The translations under genes were made by a program, and so were the position numbers. The notes below the pieces were generated by a model, which did no database searches, was not told the origin of the DNA, and saw only the letters and a program-made list of their open reading frames with translations. From NCBI GenBank assembly GCA_016716635.1, contig JADJVZ010000014.1, positions 186,001 through 250,000 of the forward strand: 64,000 nucleotides of DNA, read 5' to 3'. This document shows positions 17,374 to 26,049 of this stretch, piece after piece. This DNA comes from Micropruina sp. Its GTDB lineage: Bacteria > Actinomycetota > Actinomycetes > Propionibacteriales > Propionibacteriaceae. The stretch's first letter is position 1. Every line of letters starts with the position of its first letter.

Positions 17374-17409
17374 CATGGACAGCCCACCCGCCCGGGTGGG
17401 CTGTCCATG
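17374..17409 (+). terminator. Terminator of the GH32 gene
   Basis: CATGGACAGCCCACCCG (17374-17390) pairs perfectly with 17393-17409 around a 2-nt loop, 16 bp after the stop. The stem is long and GC-rich, and there is no strong T-run. Confidence 0.75.
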
Positions 17410-17485
17410 CCTGTCACGGACTTACCCAATCGGACGCCCTCATCGGGATGCAGGGAGGTGCAACGGGTCCATGAGTGCCTCCCCG

Positions 17486-17558
17486 CACCTTGCTGGCTCA
17501 GTTGAGCGTCTTTGCTGGCTCTATTGAGCCAGCAAAGACGACTAGCGCCAGCAAGGTG
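17486..17558. repeat. Dispersed hairpin element, copy 1
   Basis: Inner arms CGTCTTTGCTGGCTC (17507-17521) and its complement (17526-17540) flank a TATT loop. Outer arms CACCTTGCTGGC (17486-17497) and GCCAGCAAGGTG (17547-17558) add a second stem. It shares CAGCAAAGACGACTA with the element at 55481-55548. It lies in a 330-bp gene-free stretch between the GH32 terminator and the DUF2249 gene. Confidence 0.7.
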
Positions 17559-17687
17559 GCGACGTGGGGGCCAACGACGAGAAAGTTGGTCCGTCTCGGA
17601 GGGCACAAGGGTGAGCCGTGCGCTCAGCAGCCGGACGTTGTCGCCTCCCAGCTTTATTCACGAAGTTGTTGTAACTATGGTGGACGC

Positions 17688-17969
17688 ATGACTGATCTCC
17701 CCATCACCGAACGCCATACCTGCGCCTGCGGCGAACATGACGCCTCGATCCCCGAGCTGGATGCGCGCGTGATTCCGCACGCGATCCGGCACGGGGTCAT
17801 CTTCGGCGCGGTTGACTCCCTCGCCCAGGGTGGGGCCATGGTCCTCGTGGCGCCGCACGACCCGCTGCCGCTGCTCTCGCAGTTGCAGGACCGCTACAAC
17901 GGGGCCATTGCGGTTTCCTACCTCGAGCGCGGCCCCGAGGCGTGGAAGCTCAAGCTCACCCGCGGGTGA
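17688..17969 (+). CDS. DUF2249-domain protein
   Basis: 93 aa. The sequence ELDARVIPHAIRHGVIFGAVDSLAQGGAMVLVAPHDPLPLLSQL is typical of DUF2249, small proteins often found with hemerythrin, NnrS and nitrite/NO-handling genes. The N-terminus has HTCACGEH, a Cys/His cluster that could bind metal. The ATG at 17688 was chosen over the longer frame because the similarity begins there. Its stop overlaps the next gene's GTG start (GTGA). Probable role: redox/NO metabolism accessory, inferred from context. Confidence 0.85.
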   Translation: MTDLPITERHTCACGEHDASIPELDARVIPHAIRHGVIFGAVDSLAQGGAMVLVAPHDPLPLLSQLQDRYNGAIAVSYLERGPEAWKLKLTRG

Positions 17970-19093
17970 CCTCGCCGGGCGTCCGAGTCGCCCTGATGGT
18001 GACCGGCGGTGCCTCGATGCTCGCCGGTCTTGACGCAGCGCTGCTACGTCTTGGGGTCTGGGCTCCCGTCCACTCTGATGCACTGGCGGACGTCCACGGA
18101 CCCGTCATGGTGCTCGGCTTTCTCGCCACCGTGATCGCCGTGGAACGGGCCCAGGCACTAGGGGCAAGCTGGGGCTATCTCGCCCCGGCGCTCCTGGGTG
18201 CAGGGGGATTGGCGTCCGCGTCGGGCGTGGGGCTGGCCATGGGAAAGATCCTGCTCGTCCAAGGCACGTTGGCGTTCGTCGCGCTGCTGATCGCCTTGTG
18301 GCGCCGCGCACCCACGGGCCTCGTGGCCGCGCAGGTGGCCGCAGCCGTCACGGCCGCCGTCGCGGCGACCCTGTGGCTGTGGGTTGCCATCCCGTCGCTG
18401 ATCCCGCTGCTGGCGACCTACCTCGTCATCACGATCGGCGCCGAACGGGCGGGCATGGCCCGGCTCGCGACCGGCCCCCGCTTCGAGGCTCTCCTCGTCG
18501 CCTTGACCTGCCTCCTGGTGGCCGGGTCGGCGTTGTCGCTGGCGCTGCCCAGCATCGGGACGCGTTTCATGGGTGCGGGCCTCATCATCACGTCCGTGTG
18601 GCTGATCCGGGACGACGTCGGACGGAGACTCGTCCGACTCTCCGGAATGCAGCGCTACAACGGGTCGGCCCTGCTCGCCGGCTACTTCTGGTTGGGGGTC
18701 GCCGGGACGGTCTGGCTCGTGGCGGGTCCGGTGATGGCGGGCGGTTACTACGATCTCGCTGTGCACGGCATCTTCCTGGGGTTCGGCATCTCGATGGTGC
18801 TCGCCCACGCGCCGATGATCTTCCCGGCCGTCCTGAACCGCGATCTGCCCTACTCGCCGTTGCTGTGGGCGCCGCTGCTCGTACTACACGTGGGCATGAT
18901 CGTCCGGGCATCCGGGGACCTCAGCGGCACCACCCGGCTGTGGCAGATCGGCGGCGTCACCCAGGTCATCGCCCTGCTGCTCACCGCCGCGTCGATCGTG
19001 TTTCTGGCCGTGCGTCCCAGTTCGTCCGTCCGGACGCCAAACATGCGGCCCCGCACGCCGAGTACATCACCTCAGGCGCCGGTGGCGCCGTGA
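17966..19093 (+). CDS. NnrS-like multi-pass membrane protein
   Basis: 375 aa with about ten to eleven membrane helices. Histidines recur at helix ends (VHSDALADVHGPVMVLGF, YDLAVHGIFLGFGISMVLAHAPMIF, VLHVGMIVRA), as in NnrS-type heme/copper membrane proteins linked to NO tolerance. The GTG at 17966 overlaps the DUF2249 stop, preferable to an internal ATG at 17942. Its end overlaps the next gene's GTG (19090-19093). The three genes are thus one coupled operon. Confidence 0.75.
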   Translation: MTSPGVRVALMVTGGASMLAGLDAALLRLGVWAPVHSDALADVHGPVMVLGFLATVIAVERAQALGASWGYLAPALLGAGGLASASGVGLAMGKILLVQGTLAFVALLIALWRRAPTGLVAAQVAAAVTAAVAATLWLWVAIPSLIPLLATYLVITIGAERAGMARLATGPRFEALLVALTCLLVAGSALSLALPSIGTRFMGAGLIITSVWLIRDDVGRRLVRLSGMQRYNGSALLAGYFWLGVAGTVWLVAGPVMAGGYYDLAVHGIFLGFGISMVLAHAPMIFPAVLNRDLPYSPLLWAPLLVLHVGMIVRASGDLSGTTRLWQIGGVTQVIALLLTAASIVFLAVRPSSSVRTPNMRPRTPSTSPQAPVAP

Positions 19094-21720
19094 CCACTCC
19101 CACGCGCAGGCCGCCCACGGGGCGCCGCACCGGGGACTGGGTCGTCCCCTTCTGGCTGGTCGCCGCGGGCGTGGTCGCGCTCACCCATAACTTGTTCCCG
19201 GAGTCGACGTGGCTCATGGTGCACCTCGTGATGCTCGGCGCGTTGACCCATTCCGCCGTCGTGTGGAGCGAGCACTTCGCCCAGGCGCTGCTGCGCAGCA
19301 AGGCCGGCAACGAGCGCGTCGTCAAGGTGAATCGGGCTGCGCTTGCAGCCGGATCGCTGCTGGTGTTCGTGGGCGTGCCCGCGGAGCTGTGGTGGCTCAC
19401 GGTGGCCGGGGCCGTCGTCGTCTCCGGGGCGGTGCTGTGGCACGGCTGGGGGTTGTGGCGCGACCTTCGCGCGGCGCTGCCCGGGCGGTTCCGGGTGACC
19501 ATTCACTACTACCTGGCGGCGGCCCTGTGGCTGCCGATCGGGGCGGGCTTTGGGGCCACCATGGCCCACGGCCAAACCGACGAATGGCACGCACGCCTGC
19601 TCGTCGCCCACACGGTCACGATGTTGCTGGGCTGGATCGGGATGACCGTGGTGGGGACGCTCGTCACCTTCTGGCCGACCGTCCTGCGCACCAAGATGGA
19701 TCCGCGCGCCGACCGGCTCGCCAGGCAGGCATTGCCCGTGCTGTTGGCGGGGGTGGTCGTGGCGGACGCGGGCGCCCTTCTTGGCTGGCGCTGGGTTACC
19801 ACGGCCGGGCTTGTCGCCTATTTGGGTGGGCTCGTGTGGGTCGGACGCGGGCAACTCATCCCGCTGCGCAAGCGTCCGCCGAGGGAGTACGCCTCGGCTG
19901 CAATCGGCCTGGCGCAGGTCTGGTTCGTGGTGGGCGTGGTGGCGACCGCTGGCGTGGTGGTGTGGGCCCCGACAGTCCAGGCCATCACCAACACCTATCC
20001 GTTCCTCGCGGCTGTGTGGGTCGGGGGGTTCGCGCTGCAGTTGCTGACCGGGGCCTTGTCCTACCTGTTGCCGTCGGTGCTGGGTGGCGGGCCGTCCGTC
20101 GTCCGGGCCGGCAACGCCTCGGCAAACCGCTACGCGGCCACCCGCTTGACCGTCATCAACCTGGGGCTGCCGCTGTGGCTCGCCCCCATCCCCAGCTGGG
20201 CCAAGGTGACTGTGTCGGCGACGGTGCTCGCGGCCTACCTGGCCTATCTGCCCCTCGGGATGCTGAGCCTGCGGGCCAGCCTCGCGGAGCGGCGTCGGCT
20301 CGCGAGCGGTGAGGAGGCGACCGTCCTCACCGAGGCGCTGCCGTCCGCGCTCACGTCGTCCGGCCTGATCGCGGGCGTCACCGCTCTGGCAGTGGCGGTC
20401 GCCGTGGGCGTGGGCCTCGATCCCGCCGCCGCCGGCCTGGCCTCCGTCGGATCATCGGCCGCCTCGACCCCCGGCTCCACCGCCGGCGTGACCGCCACCG
20501 GACGCACGGTCGAGGTGACCGTCACCGCCGCCGACATGAAGTTCACGCCCAGCACGGTCACCGCCAACCGCGGCGATCGGATCATCGTCCACCTCACCAA
20601 CGCCGATCCCACCACCACCCACGACCTCACCCTGAACGGGGTCACCTCCAAACGCCTCGCGCCCGGGGAATCGACAACGCTCGATGCCGGCCTCGCGTCC
20701 ACGTCAACCCAGGGTTACTGCACGGTGGTCGGCCACCGGTCCATGGGCATGGTGTTCGACCTTGCCGTGACGGGATCCACGGCCTCGGCCTCCGCGTCCC
20801 CCACCGCGACCGGCATGGCGGGTATGGGTCACTCCGACATCCCCCTCACTCGGACGGTCGACGCCACCGCCCCTGCCACCCCCGCAGATCACCTGCACCA
20901 GGTCACCCTGCATGTTCAGGAGGTGCCCCTCGAGGTCGCGCCCGGGGTGTGGCAAACGCGGTGGACGTATAACGGCGGACCCGTCGGCCCCACCCTGCGC
21001 GGCGCGGTCGGGGACGTGTTCGAGGTGACCCTGATCAACGACGGCTCGATGGGCCATTCGATCGACTTCCACGCGGGCGAACTAGCGCCGGATCAGCCGA
21101 TGCGGACGATCCCGCCAGGCGGCACGCTGGTCTATCGCTTCACCGCGACGCACGCCGGCGCCTGGCTCTACCACTGCTCGACCGCCCCCATGACGGCCCA
21201 CATCGCGGCGGGCATGCACGGCGCGGTCATCATCGATCCGCCGGGCTTGGAACCGGTGGCGCGGGAGTACGTCCTCGTCCAATCGGAGATCTACCTGACC
21301 GCCCCGGCGGCCTCCGCGTCCGCCGCCAAAGAGGTCAACGCCGAGGCCGCCAAGGCGAACACCCCCAGCTACGTGGCGTTCAACGGGGTGGCTTCGCAGT
21401 ACGACCAGCAGCCGCTCACCGCGCGCGTGGGCGATCGCGTGCGGATCTGGATCGTGGACGCCGGTCCGAACCGGGCCTCAAGCTTCCACGTCGTCGGCGG
21501 GCAATTCGACACGGTGTTTTCCGAAGGCGCTTACCAGCTCAAACGCGGACGTGACGCCTTCGGCACCACCGGCGGCGGCGCCCAATCCCTCGCGGTGCAG
21601 CCCGGGCAGGGCGGGTTCGTCGAGTTGATCGTCCACGCGGCGGGCCGCTATTCGCTCGTGACCCACATCATGGCCGACGCCGAGCACGGCGCTCACGGCA
21701 CCCTCGCGGTGACCCCGTAA
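19090..21720 (+). CDS. Membrane-cupredoxin-NirK fusion (copper nitrite reductase-like)
   Basis: 876 aa in three parts. Residues 1-440 form about eleven membrane helices of the same NnrS-like type as the upstream gene. Residues about 474-560 are a cupredoxin with a type-1 copper set (THDL histidine, then GYCTVVGHRSMGM). Residues about 600-876 are a two-domain multicopper fold resembling AniA/NirK: HSIDFHAGE (aspartate and histidines), LYHCSTAPMTAHIAAGMHG (type-1/type-2 ligands), SSFHVVGGQFDTVF and a final THIMADAEHGAHG. It would reduce nitrite to NO outside the membrane, with the cupredoxin as electron relay. A 20-residue Ser/Ala/Thr linker joins the last two domains. GTG start at 19090 overlaps the previous stop. 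Confidence 0.85.
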   Translation: MTTPTRRPPTGRRTGDWVVPFWLVAAGVVALTHNLFPESTWLMVHLVMLGALTHSAVVWSEHFAQALLRSKAGNERVVKVNRAALAAGSLLVFVGVPAELWWLTVAGAVVVSGAVLWHGWGLWRDLRAALPGRFRVTIHYYLAAALWLPIGAGFGATMAHGQTDEWHARLLVAHTVTMLLGWIGMTVVGTLVTFWPTVLRTKMDPRADRLARQALPVLLAGVVVADAGALLGWRWVTTAGLVAYLGGLVWVGRGQLIPLRKRPPREYASAAIGLAQVWFVVGVVATAGVVVWAPTVQAITNTYPFLAAVWVGGFALQLLTGALSYLLPSVLGGGPSVVRAGNASANRYAATRLTVINLGLPLWLAPIPSWAKVTVSATVLAAYLAYLPLGMLSLRASLAERRRLASGEEATVLTEALPSALTSSGLIAGVTALAVAVAVGVGLDPAAAGLASVGSSAASTPGSTAGVTATGRTVEVTVTAADMKFTPSTVTANRGDRIIVHLTNADPTTTHDLTLNGVTSKRLAPGESTTLDAGLASTSTQGYCTVVGHRSMGMVFDLAVTGSTASASASPTATGMAGMGHSDIPLTRTVDATAPATPADHLHQVTLHVQEVPLEVAPGVWQTRWTYNGGPVGPTLRGAVGDVFEVTLINDGSMGHSIDFHAGELAPDQPMRTIPPGGTLVYRFTATHAGAWLYHCSTAPMTAHIAAGMHGAVIIDPPGLEPVAREYVLVQSEIYLTAPAASASAAKEVNAEAAKANTPSYVAFNGVASQYDQQPLTARVGDRVRIWIVDAGPNRASSFHVVGGQFDTVFSEGAYQLKRGRDAFGTTGGGAQSLAVQPGQGGFVELIVHAAGRYSLVTHIMADAEHGAHGTLAVTP

Positions 21721-22854
21721 CTAGCTGGTTGGGCGCCCCGGGTGCAGGGTCTTGGGAAAGACCTTGCGCTCGACGAGGTTGAGCACGATGAGCAGCACAG
21801 CCAGCACGGCTGCCGCGGCCACCGCGGGGACCGTCGTCCCCACGGCGATCAGCCCCAGGCAGACGAGCGCTGCTACGAGGCGCGGAACTCCGACCGTGTG
21901 AAACAGCCGCCAGCGTGTGAACACGAAGGTCGCGAGATAGAGCGCCGCCCCACCGAACAGCAGAGAGGCGGTGTCGCGGGGCAGCGGTTCCAACGGGTCT
22001 GCCACCACGCGGCCTACCGCCGCCGCGAAGGCGACGATGCCGCTCACCAGGGCCAGGTGACCGTACGACAACACCGGACGGATGACCTCGATCCGAGCCG
22101 ATCGGGACTCAAGTTCGCCGCGGATCACGTCCGGACTGTAGGCGAAGTAGACCCACCACAGGGCGCAGGCGATGACGAACGCCACCATGAGACCCACGAG
22201 GTGCCAGGCGTCGACCGACTCCGCACCCGCGGCGGTGGCCACCACCGTTTCGCCGAGCGCGATGATGATGAACGTGCCGAACCGCTCGGTGAGATGGTCC
22301 GGACGAAACGGACTGTCGGCGAGTCGGCGGCGCGCGAACCAAGGCACGGAGAGATCGATGGCCGCCGCCAGCGTCCAGATACCCAAGCGCACGTCCCCTT
22401 GAAGCAGGCCACCGACCACCATCAGCGGCCCCGTCACCGTCGCGGCCACGGTGAAGCTCAGGAAGCCCTTCCGATAGTCGCGCCCCGACACCAGTGCGAC
22501 CAGAATCAGCCGCGCTACCCAATACGAGGCCCCGAAGAGCACGCCGAGCCCCTCGTAGGCCTGCGGAAGCGCGACGGCCAACAGCAGGCTGCACAGCCCC
22601 ACCGCGAACATGCCGATCCGGTCGCGATCGGTGTCCACGTCGTGCAGGTTGGCGTGGATGGTGTTTCCAACCCAGATCCAGTACAGCGGCACGAACGCCA
22701 CGAGGGCGCGGACGACCCCCAGCGCCGAATGGTCCGCGTGCAGCAGTTGAGCGGCCCGGGTGACGGCGAAGACGAAGACCAGGTCGAAGAAGAGTTCGGC
22801 CCAGGTCACTCTCTTCTCATCGGAGACCCGCGGCTGGACGGTCGCTGCCGTCAC
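21721..22854 (-). CDS. Low temperature requirement protein A (LtrA) family
   Basis: 377 aa, about ten helices. The family signatures VTWAELFFDLVFVFAVT near the N-terminus and LTERFGTFIIIALGETVVATA in the middle are present. LtrA proteins are membrane proteins of unknown biochemical role, first tied to cold growth in Listeria. The stop abuts that of the NirK fusion (0 bp apart, convergent), with no visible terminator between them. Confidence 0.92.
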   Translation of the reverse strand: MTAATVQPRVSDEKRVTWAELFFDLVFVFAVTRAAQLLHADHSALGVVRALVAFVPLYWIWVGNTIHANLHDVDTDRDRIGMFAVGLCSLLLAVALPQAYEGLGVLFGASYWVARLILVALVSGRDYRKGFLSFTVAATVTGPLMVVGGLLQGDVRLGIWTLAAAIDLSVPWFARRRLADSPFRPDHLTERFGTFIIIALGETVVATAAGAESVDAWHLVGLMVAFVIACALWWVYFAYSPDVIRGELESRSARIEVIRPVLSYGHLALVSGIVAFAAAVGRVVADPLEPLPRDTASLLFGGAALYLATFVFTRWRLFHTVGVPRLVAALVCLGLIAVGTTVPAVAAAAVLAVLLIVLNLVERKVFPKTLHPGRPTS

Positions 22855-22941
22855 GCCACGGCCCTTTTCGCCGTGACCGGACGGGCACCGGCGTCACCGA
22901 CATGAGCCATGGAAATCTCCTTGAGCTGGGTCGGCTGGGGT

Positions 22942-23889
22942 TCAGCCGACGGGAAACTCCAGCACAATACGCCCCTTGGCTGCACCTGATTCCAGCGACT
23001 GGTGTGCACGGGAGGCTTCGCGGGCAGGGAATGTCTCGCCGAGGTGCACCGGCAGGAGGCCTTGTTCGACTAGATCACGAAGGGCCGAAAGGGCGGCCTG
23101 ATCCGTGGCCCGCTGCCGCACGTTGAGACCATGGACGGTGATGCCCCGGCCCGCCACGCCCGGGAAGGGACGCAGGGCGGCAACCTGGCCGCCGTCCTTG
23201 ACCGCGGCGGCGGCGGCCTCGCCCAAGCCGGCTGTGTCTACGACCGCATCGACCCCCTCGGGGAGGAGTTCGTGCACAGCCTCAGCGAGATTGTCGTTGC
23301 GGGAAACCAACCAGGTGGCTCCGGCGGACCTCGCCCGCTCGACGTCACCGGCGCCCACCTGGGCGACGACCTGGAGACCCTCGCGGGCAGCCAACGTGGT
23401 GACGTAGCCGCCCACCGCACCGGCGGCACCCGTCACGAGCAAGGTCGCGCCGGGAGCCAACTGGAGGGTGTCCAGCGCATTGCGCGCCGTCAGCGGGTTG
23501 AGGACGGTGGTCGCTGCCTCCGCCATCGTGAGGCCCTCCGGGGCGCGGATGACGGACGCCGCGGGCACGATGACCCAGTCGCTGTAACCGCCATTGGCGC
23601 CTGCAAACGAGACGAAGGCGACCACCGGGCTACCGAGGGGCAGGTCGTTCGTGGTGTCGGGGCCGACCTCATCCAGGATGCCCGCGACCTCCATGCCAGG
23701 AACGAACGGCGGCTGCTGGCCCTTGTAGAGGGGCGCCAAGAGACCGCTGCGCGCCATGGCGTCGACGGGGGCGACACCGGCAGCCGCGACCCGCACCCGC
23801 ACCTGGCCGGGACCGGGATGGGGCTCGGGCAGGTCCACGACGTGAAGGGCGTCAGGTCCGCCCCAGGTCTCAATACCGATGGCTAACAT
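22942..23889 (-). CDS. Zinc-free MDR oxidoreductase (NADPH:quinone reductase-like)
   Basis: 315 aa. The GroES-like domain (MLAIGIETWGGPDALHVVDLPEPHPGPGQVRV) lacks the zinc-binding cysteines. The nucleotide-binding motif is VTGAAGAVGGYV. This is the quinone oxidoreductase/zeta-crystallin type that reduces quinones or enones with NADPH. It follows the zinc-dependent dehydrogenase gene by 31 bp on the same strand, so they are likely co-transcribed and controlled by the divergent XRE regulator. Confidence 0.9.
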   Translation of the reverse strand: MLAIGIETWGGPDALHVVDLPEPHPGPGQVRVRVAAAGVAPVDAMARSGLLAPLYKGQQPPFVPGMEVAGILDEVGPDTTNDLPLGSPVVAFVSFAGANGGYSDWVIVPAASVIRAPEGLTMAEAATTVLNPLTARNALDTLQLAPGATLLVTGAAGAVGGYVTTLAAREGLQVVAQVGAGDVERARSAGATWLVSRNDNLAEAVHELLPEGVDAVVDTAGLGEAAAAAVKDGGQVAALRPFPGVAGRGITVHGLNVRQRATDQAALSALRDLVEQGLLPVHLGETFPAREASRAHQSLESGAAKGRIVLEFPVG

Positions 23890-23920
23890 GCTGATCCTTT
23901 GTGGGAGGAGGGACGGGGCG

Positions 23921-24943
23921 TCAGGGCTTGAGCATGACCTTGAGGGCCTGACGGGAGTCCATCAGCCGGTAGGCCTCGGGGGCATCCTCCAGCGACACCG
24001 TCCGATCGAAGACACGTCCGGGGTTGATCCGTCCGGCGAGGACGTCCGCGAGAGCGTCTTCGAGGTAGGCCCGGACGGGGGCAGGGCCACCGGTGAGGGT
24101 GATGTTGCGTCCGAAGAGGGACCCGAAACCGACGGGGGCCTCGTCGTACTGCGGGACACCGACCCGGCTGATCACGCCTCCGGAGCGGACGACACCGTAG
24201 GCCTGGTGATACGCGGGCATGTGGCCGACCGCCTCCAGGACGGCGTGCGTCCCGAGACCACCGGTGAGCTCCCGGACCTTCGCCACCCCCTCATCGCCGC
24301 GCTCAGCGACCACGTCCGTGGCGCCAAACTCGCGCCCGAGGTCGGTGCGCGCCTGATGGTGGCCCATCAAGATGATCTGCTCCGCGCCCATGCGGGAGGC
24401 GGCCAGCACGGCCGAAAGACCCACGGCTCCGTCGCCGATGACCGTCACGGACATGCCGGGAGCGACCTTCGCCATGAAGGCGGCGTGGTAGCCCGTGAGG
24501 TAAACGTCGGCAAGGGTCAGGTAGGAGGCGAGCGTCGCCTCGTCGTCCGTCGCCGGAGCCTTGACGAGGGTTCCGTCCGCCTGCCCGATGCGGGTCAGTT
24601 CCGCCTGGGCCCCGCCCACGAAGCCGCCGTGCAGACAAGCGGTCTGGAAGCCGTCGCGGCAGATCGGACAGGTGTTGTCCGAGAAGGCGAACGGGCTGAT
24701 GACGAAGTCGCCCTTGGTGAGCGTGCGGACGTCCGCACCGACCTGCTCGACCACCCCGATGAGCTCGTGCCCCATCGCCTGCCCGGTCGTCGAAACCGGG
24801 ATCGAGTGGTACGGATGCAGATCCGAGCCACAAACGCAGGCCCGCACGACGCGGACGATCGCGTCCGTCGGCTGCAGAATGCGGGGTTCGGGACGGTCCT
24901 CGACACGGACCTCGCCGGGACCGAACATGAGGGTGGCTCGCAT
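23921..24943 (-). CDS. Zinc-dependent alcohol dehydrogenase-like MDR protein
   Basis: 340 aa. Catalytic zinc ligands are in CVCGSDLHPYH and GHELIGVVE; the structural-zinc lobe is shortened (CPICRDGFQTAC). The Rossmann motif is VIGDGAVGLSAV. It resembles the tdh/formaldehyde-dehydrogenase-like MDR group. The ATG at 24943 starts at the usual MRATLMFGPG; the longer frame upstream is antisense to the regulator. It is divergent from the XRE regulator with a 148-bp shared promoter region. Confidence 0.9.
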   Translation of the reverse strand: MRATLMFGPGEVRVEDRPEPRILQPTDAIVRVVRACVCGSDLHPYHSIPVSTTGQAMGHELIGVVEQVGADVRTLTKGDFVISPFAFSDNTCPICRDGFQTACLHGGFVGGAQAELTRIGQADGTLVKAPATDDEATLASYLTLADVYLTGYHAAFMAKVAPGMSVTVIGDGAVGLSAVLAASRMGAEQIILMGHHQARTDLGREFGATDVVAERGDEGVAKVRELTGGLGTHAVLEAVGHMPAYHQAYGVVRSGGVISRVGVPQYDEAPVGFGSLFGRNITLTGGPAPVRAYLEDALADVLAGRINPGRVFDRTVSLEDAPEAYRLMDSRQALKVMLKP

Positions 24944-25091
24944 CAGTGATGCTCCTTCTGGAGTGGTTGGTTCCTCATCATTCTGCGCGGCTGGTACGAC
25001 GAATCCCGCACGCAAACCTAGGAGAGTTTGTCCCTGGATAAGGCGGCAATGCTTCAGGACACTGCCTGCCTGGGGCTGCGATAGTCGTCCT

Positions 25092-25952
25092 ATGTCCGCC
25101 ACCTCGCCGCTCGGAGAGTTCCTGCGTGCTCGCCGCGCCAGCCTCTCCCCCACCGACGTGGGCCTGTCGCCCATCCTCGTTCGGCGGCGCGTTCCGGGCC
25201 TACGCCGCGAAGAGGTCGCGCAACTCGCCGCCATCAGCACCGACTACTACACCCGCCTCGAACAGGGGCGGATCAGCCCTTCGCCGACGGTCATCACCGC
25301 CATCGCGCGAGCCCTGGGGCTGGACGATGATCAGCGCGCCTACCTCGTCGAAATCAGCGGACTGGGTGCGACGGCACCTCGTCGGCCACGGACGTCCGAC
25401 ACGCTGACCACGACGCCGCTGCCGCATCTGCAGGTGTTCATTGACGACCTGGTCACCACCCCGGTGTTTGTGATCGGCCCGCGCACCGAGATCGTGGCCT
25501 GGAACGTCATGGGAGCGGCGCTCATCACCGATTTCGCGACGATCCCCGAGGCGCAGCGCTACTACATTCGGCTGCTGATCACCGACCCGAGGATGCGCCA
25601 GTTGTACGCCGACTGGGACGACGTGACCCGCCTGGCCGTCGAGCAATTGCGCCGACTGAACGCCACCGCGCCCGAGGATCCGCAGCTCGTCGCGCTCGTC
25701 CGCGAACTGTCGGCCATCGACACGCAGTTCAAGCAGTGGTGGGCCACCCACGACGTGGCGCCCCGGACGGCGGGCTCCAAAATCCTGCGGCATCCGGCCG
25801 TGGGCACGCTGCAGCTCGACTGGAGCGCGTTGACCTGGAACGCCGACCCCGACCTCCAGCTCATCGTTTGGACGGCACCCCCCGGGAGCCCGACACGCGA
25901 ACGCCTCCTCAGGCTACGTGCTCTTGCGGACGCGAGCCTTCCACGGGAATAG
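25092..25952 (+). CDS. XRE-family regulator with MmyB-like ligand domain
   Basis: 286 aa. The HTH is at about residues 35-70 (RREEVAQLAAISTDYYTRLEQGRISPSPTVITAIARAL), followed by LGLDDDQRAYL and a C-terminal MmyB-like domain (about 105-280, with VFVIGPRTEIVAWN). Members often control a divergent oxidoreductase operon, which matches the two MDR genes transcribed the other way. It may also control the downstream efflux gene. ATG at 25092 is the first start that gives the normal N-terminus. Confidence 0.92.
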   Translation: MSATSPLGEFLRARRASLSPTDVGLSPILVRRRVPGLRREEVAQLAAISTDYYTRLEQGRISPSPTVITAIARALGLDDDQRAYLVEISGLGATAPRRPRTSDTLTTTPLPHLQVFIDDLVTTPVFVIGPRTEIVAWNVMGAALITDFATIPEAQRYYIRLLITDPRMRQLYADWDDVTRLAVEQLRRLNATAPEDPQLVALVRELSAIDTQFKQWWATHDVAPRTAGSKILRHPAVGTLQLDWSALTWNADPDLQLIVWTAPPGSPTRERLLRLRALADASLPRE

Positions 25953-26049
25953 CGCGGACGCCTTCGTGGTTCATTGAACGTTCCTGCGGAGCTCGCGTCC
26001 CCCGGGACCGACTACCGCTGCGAGTTCCACCGAATCAACTGAAGGCACG

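Noticed and set aside
18298..19089. Upstream extension of the NirK fusion frame
   Set aside because: It overlaps the whole NnrS-like gene in another frame and lacks membrane or domain character; the GTG at 19090 fits the operon.
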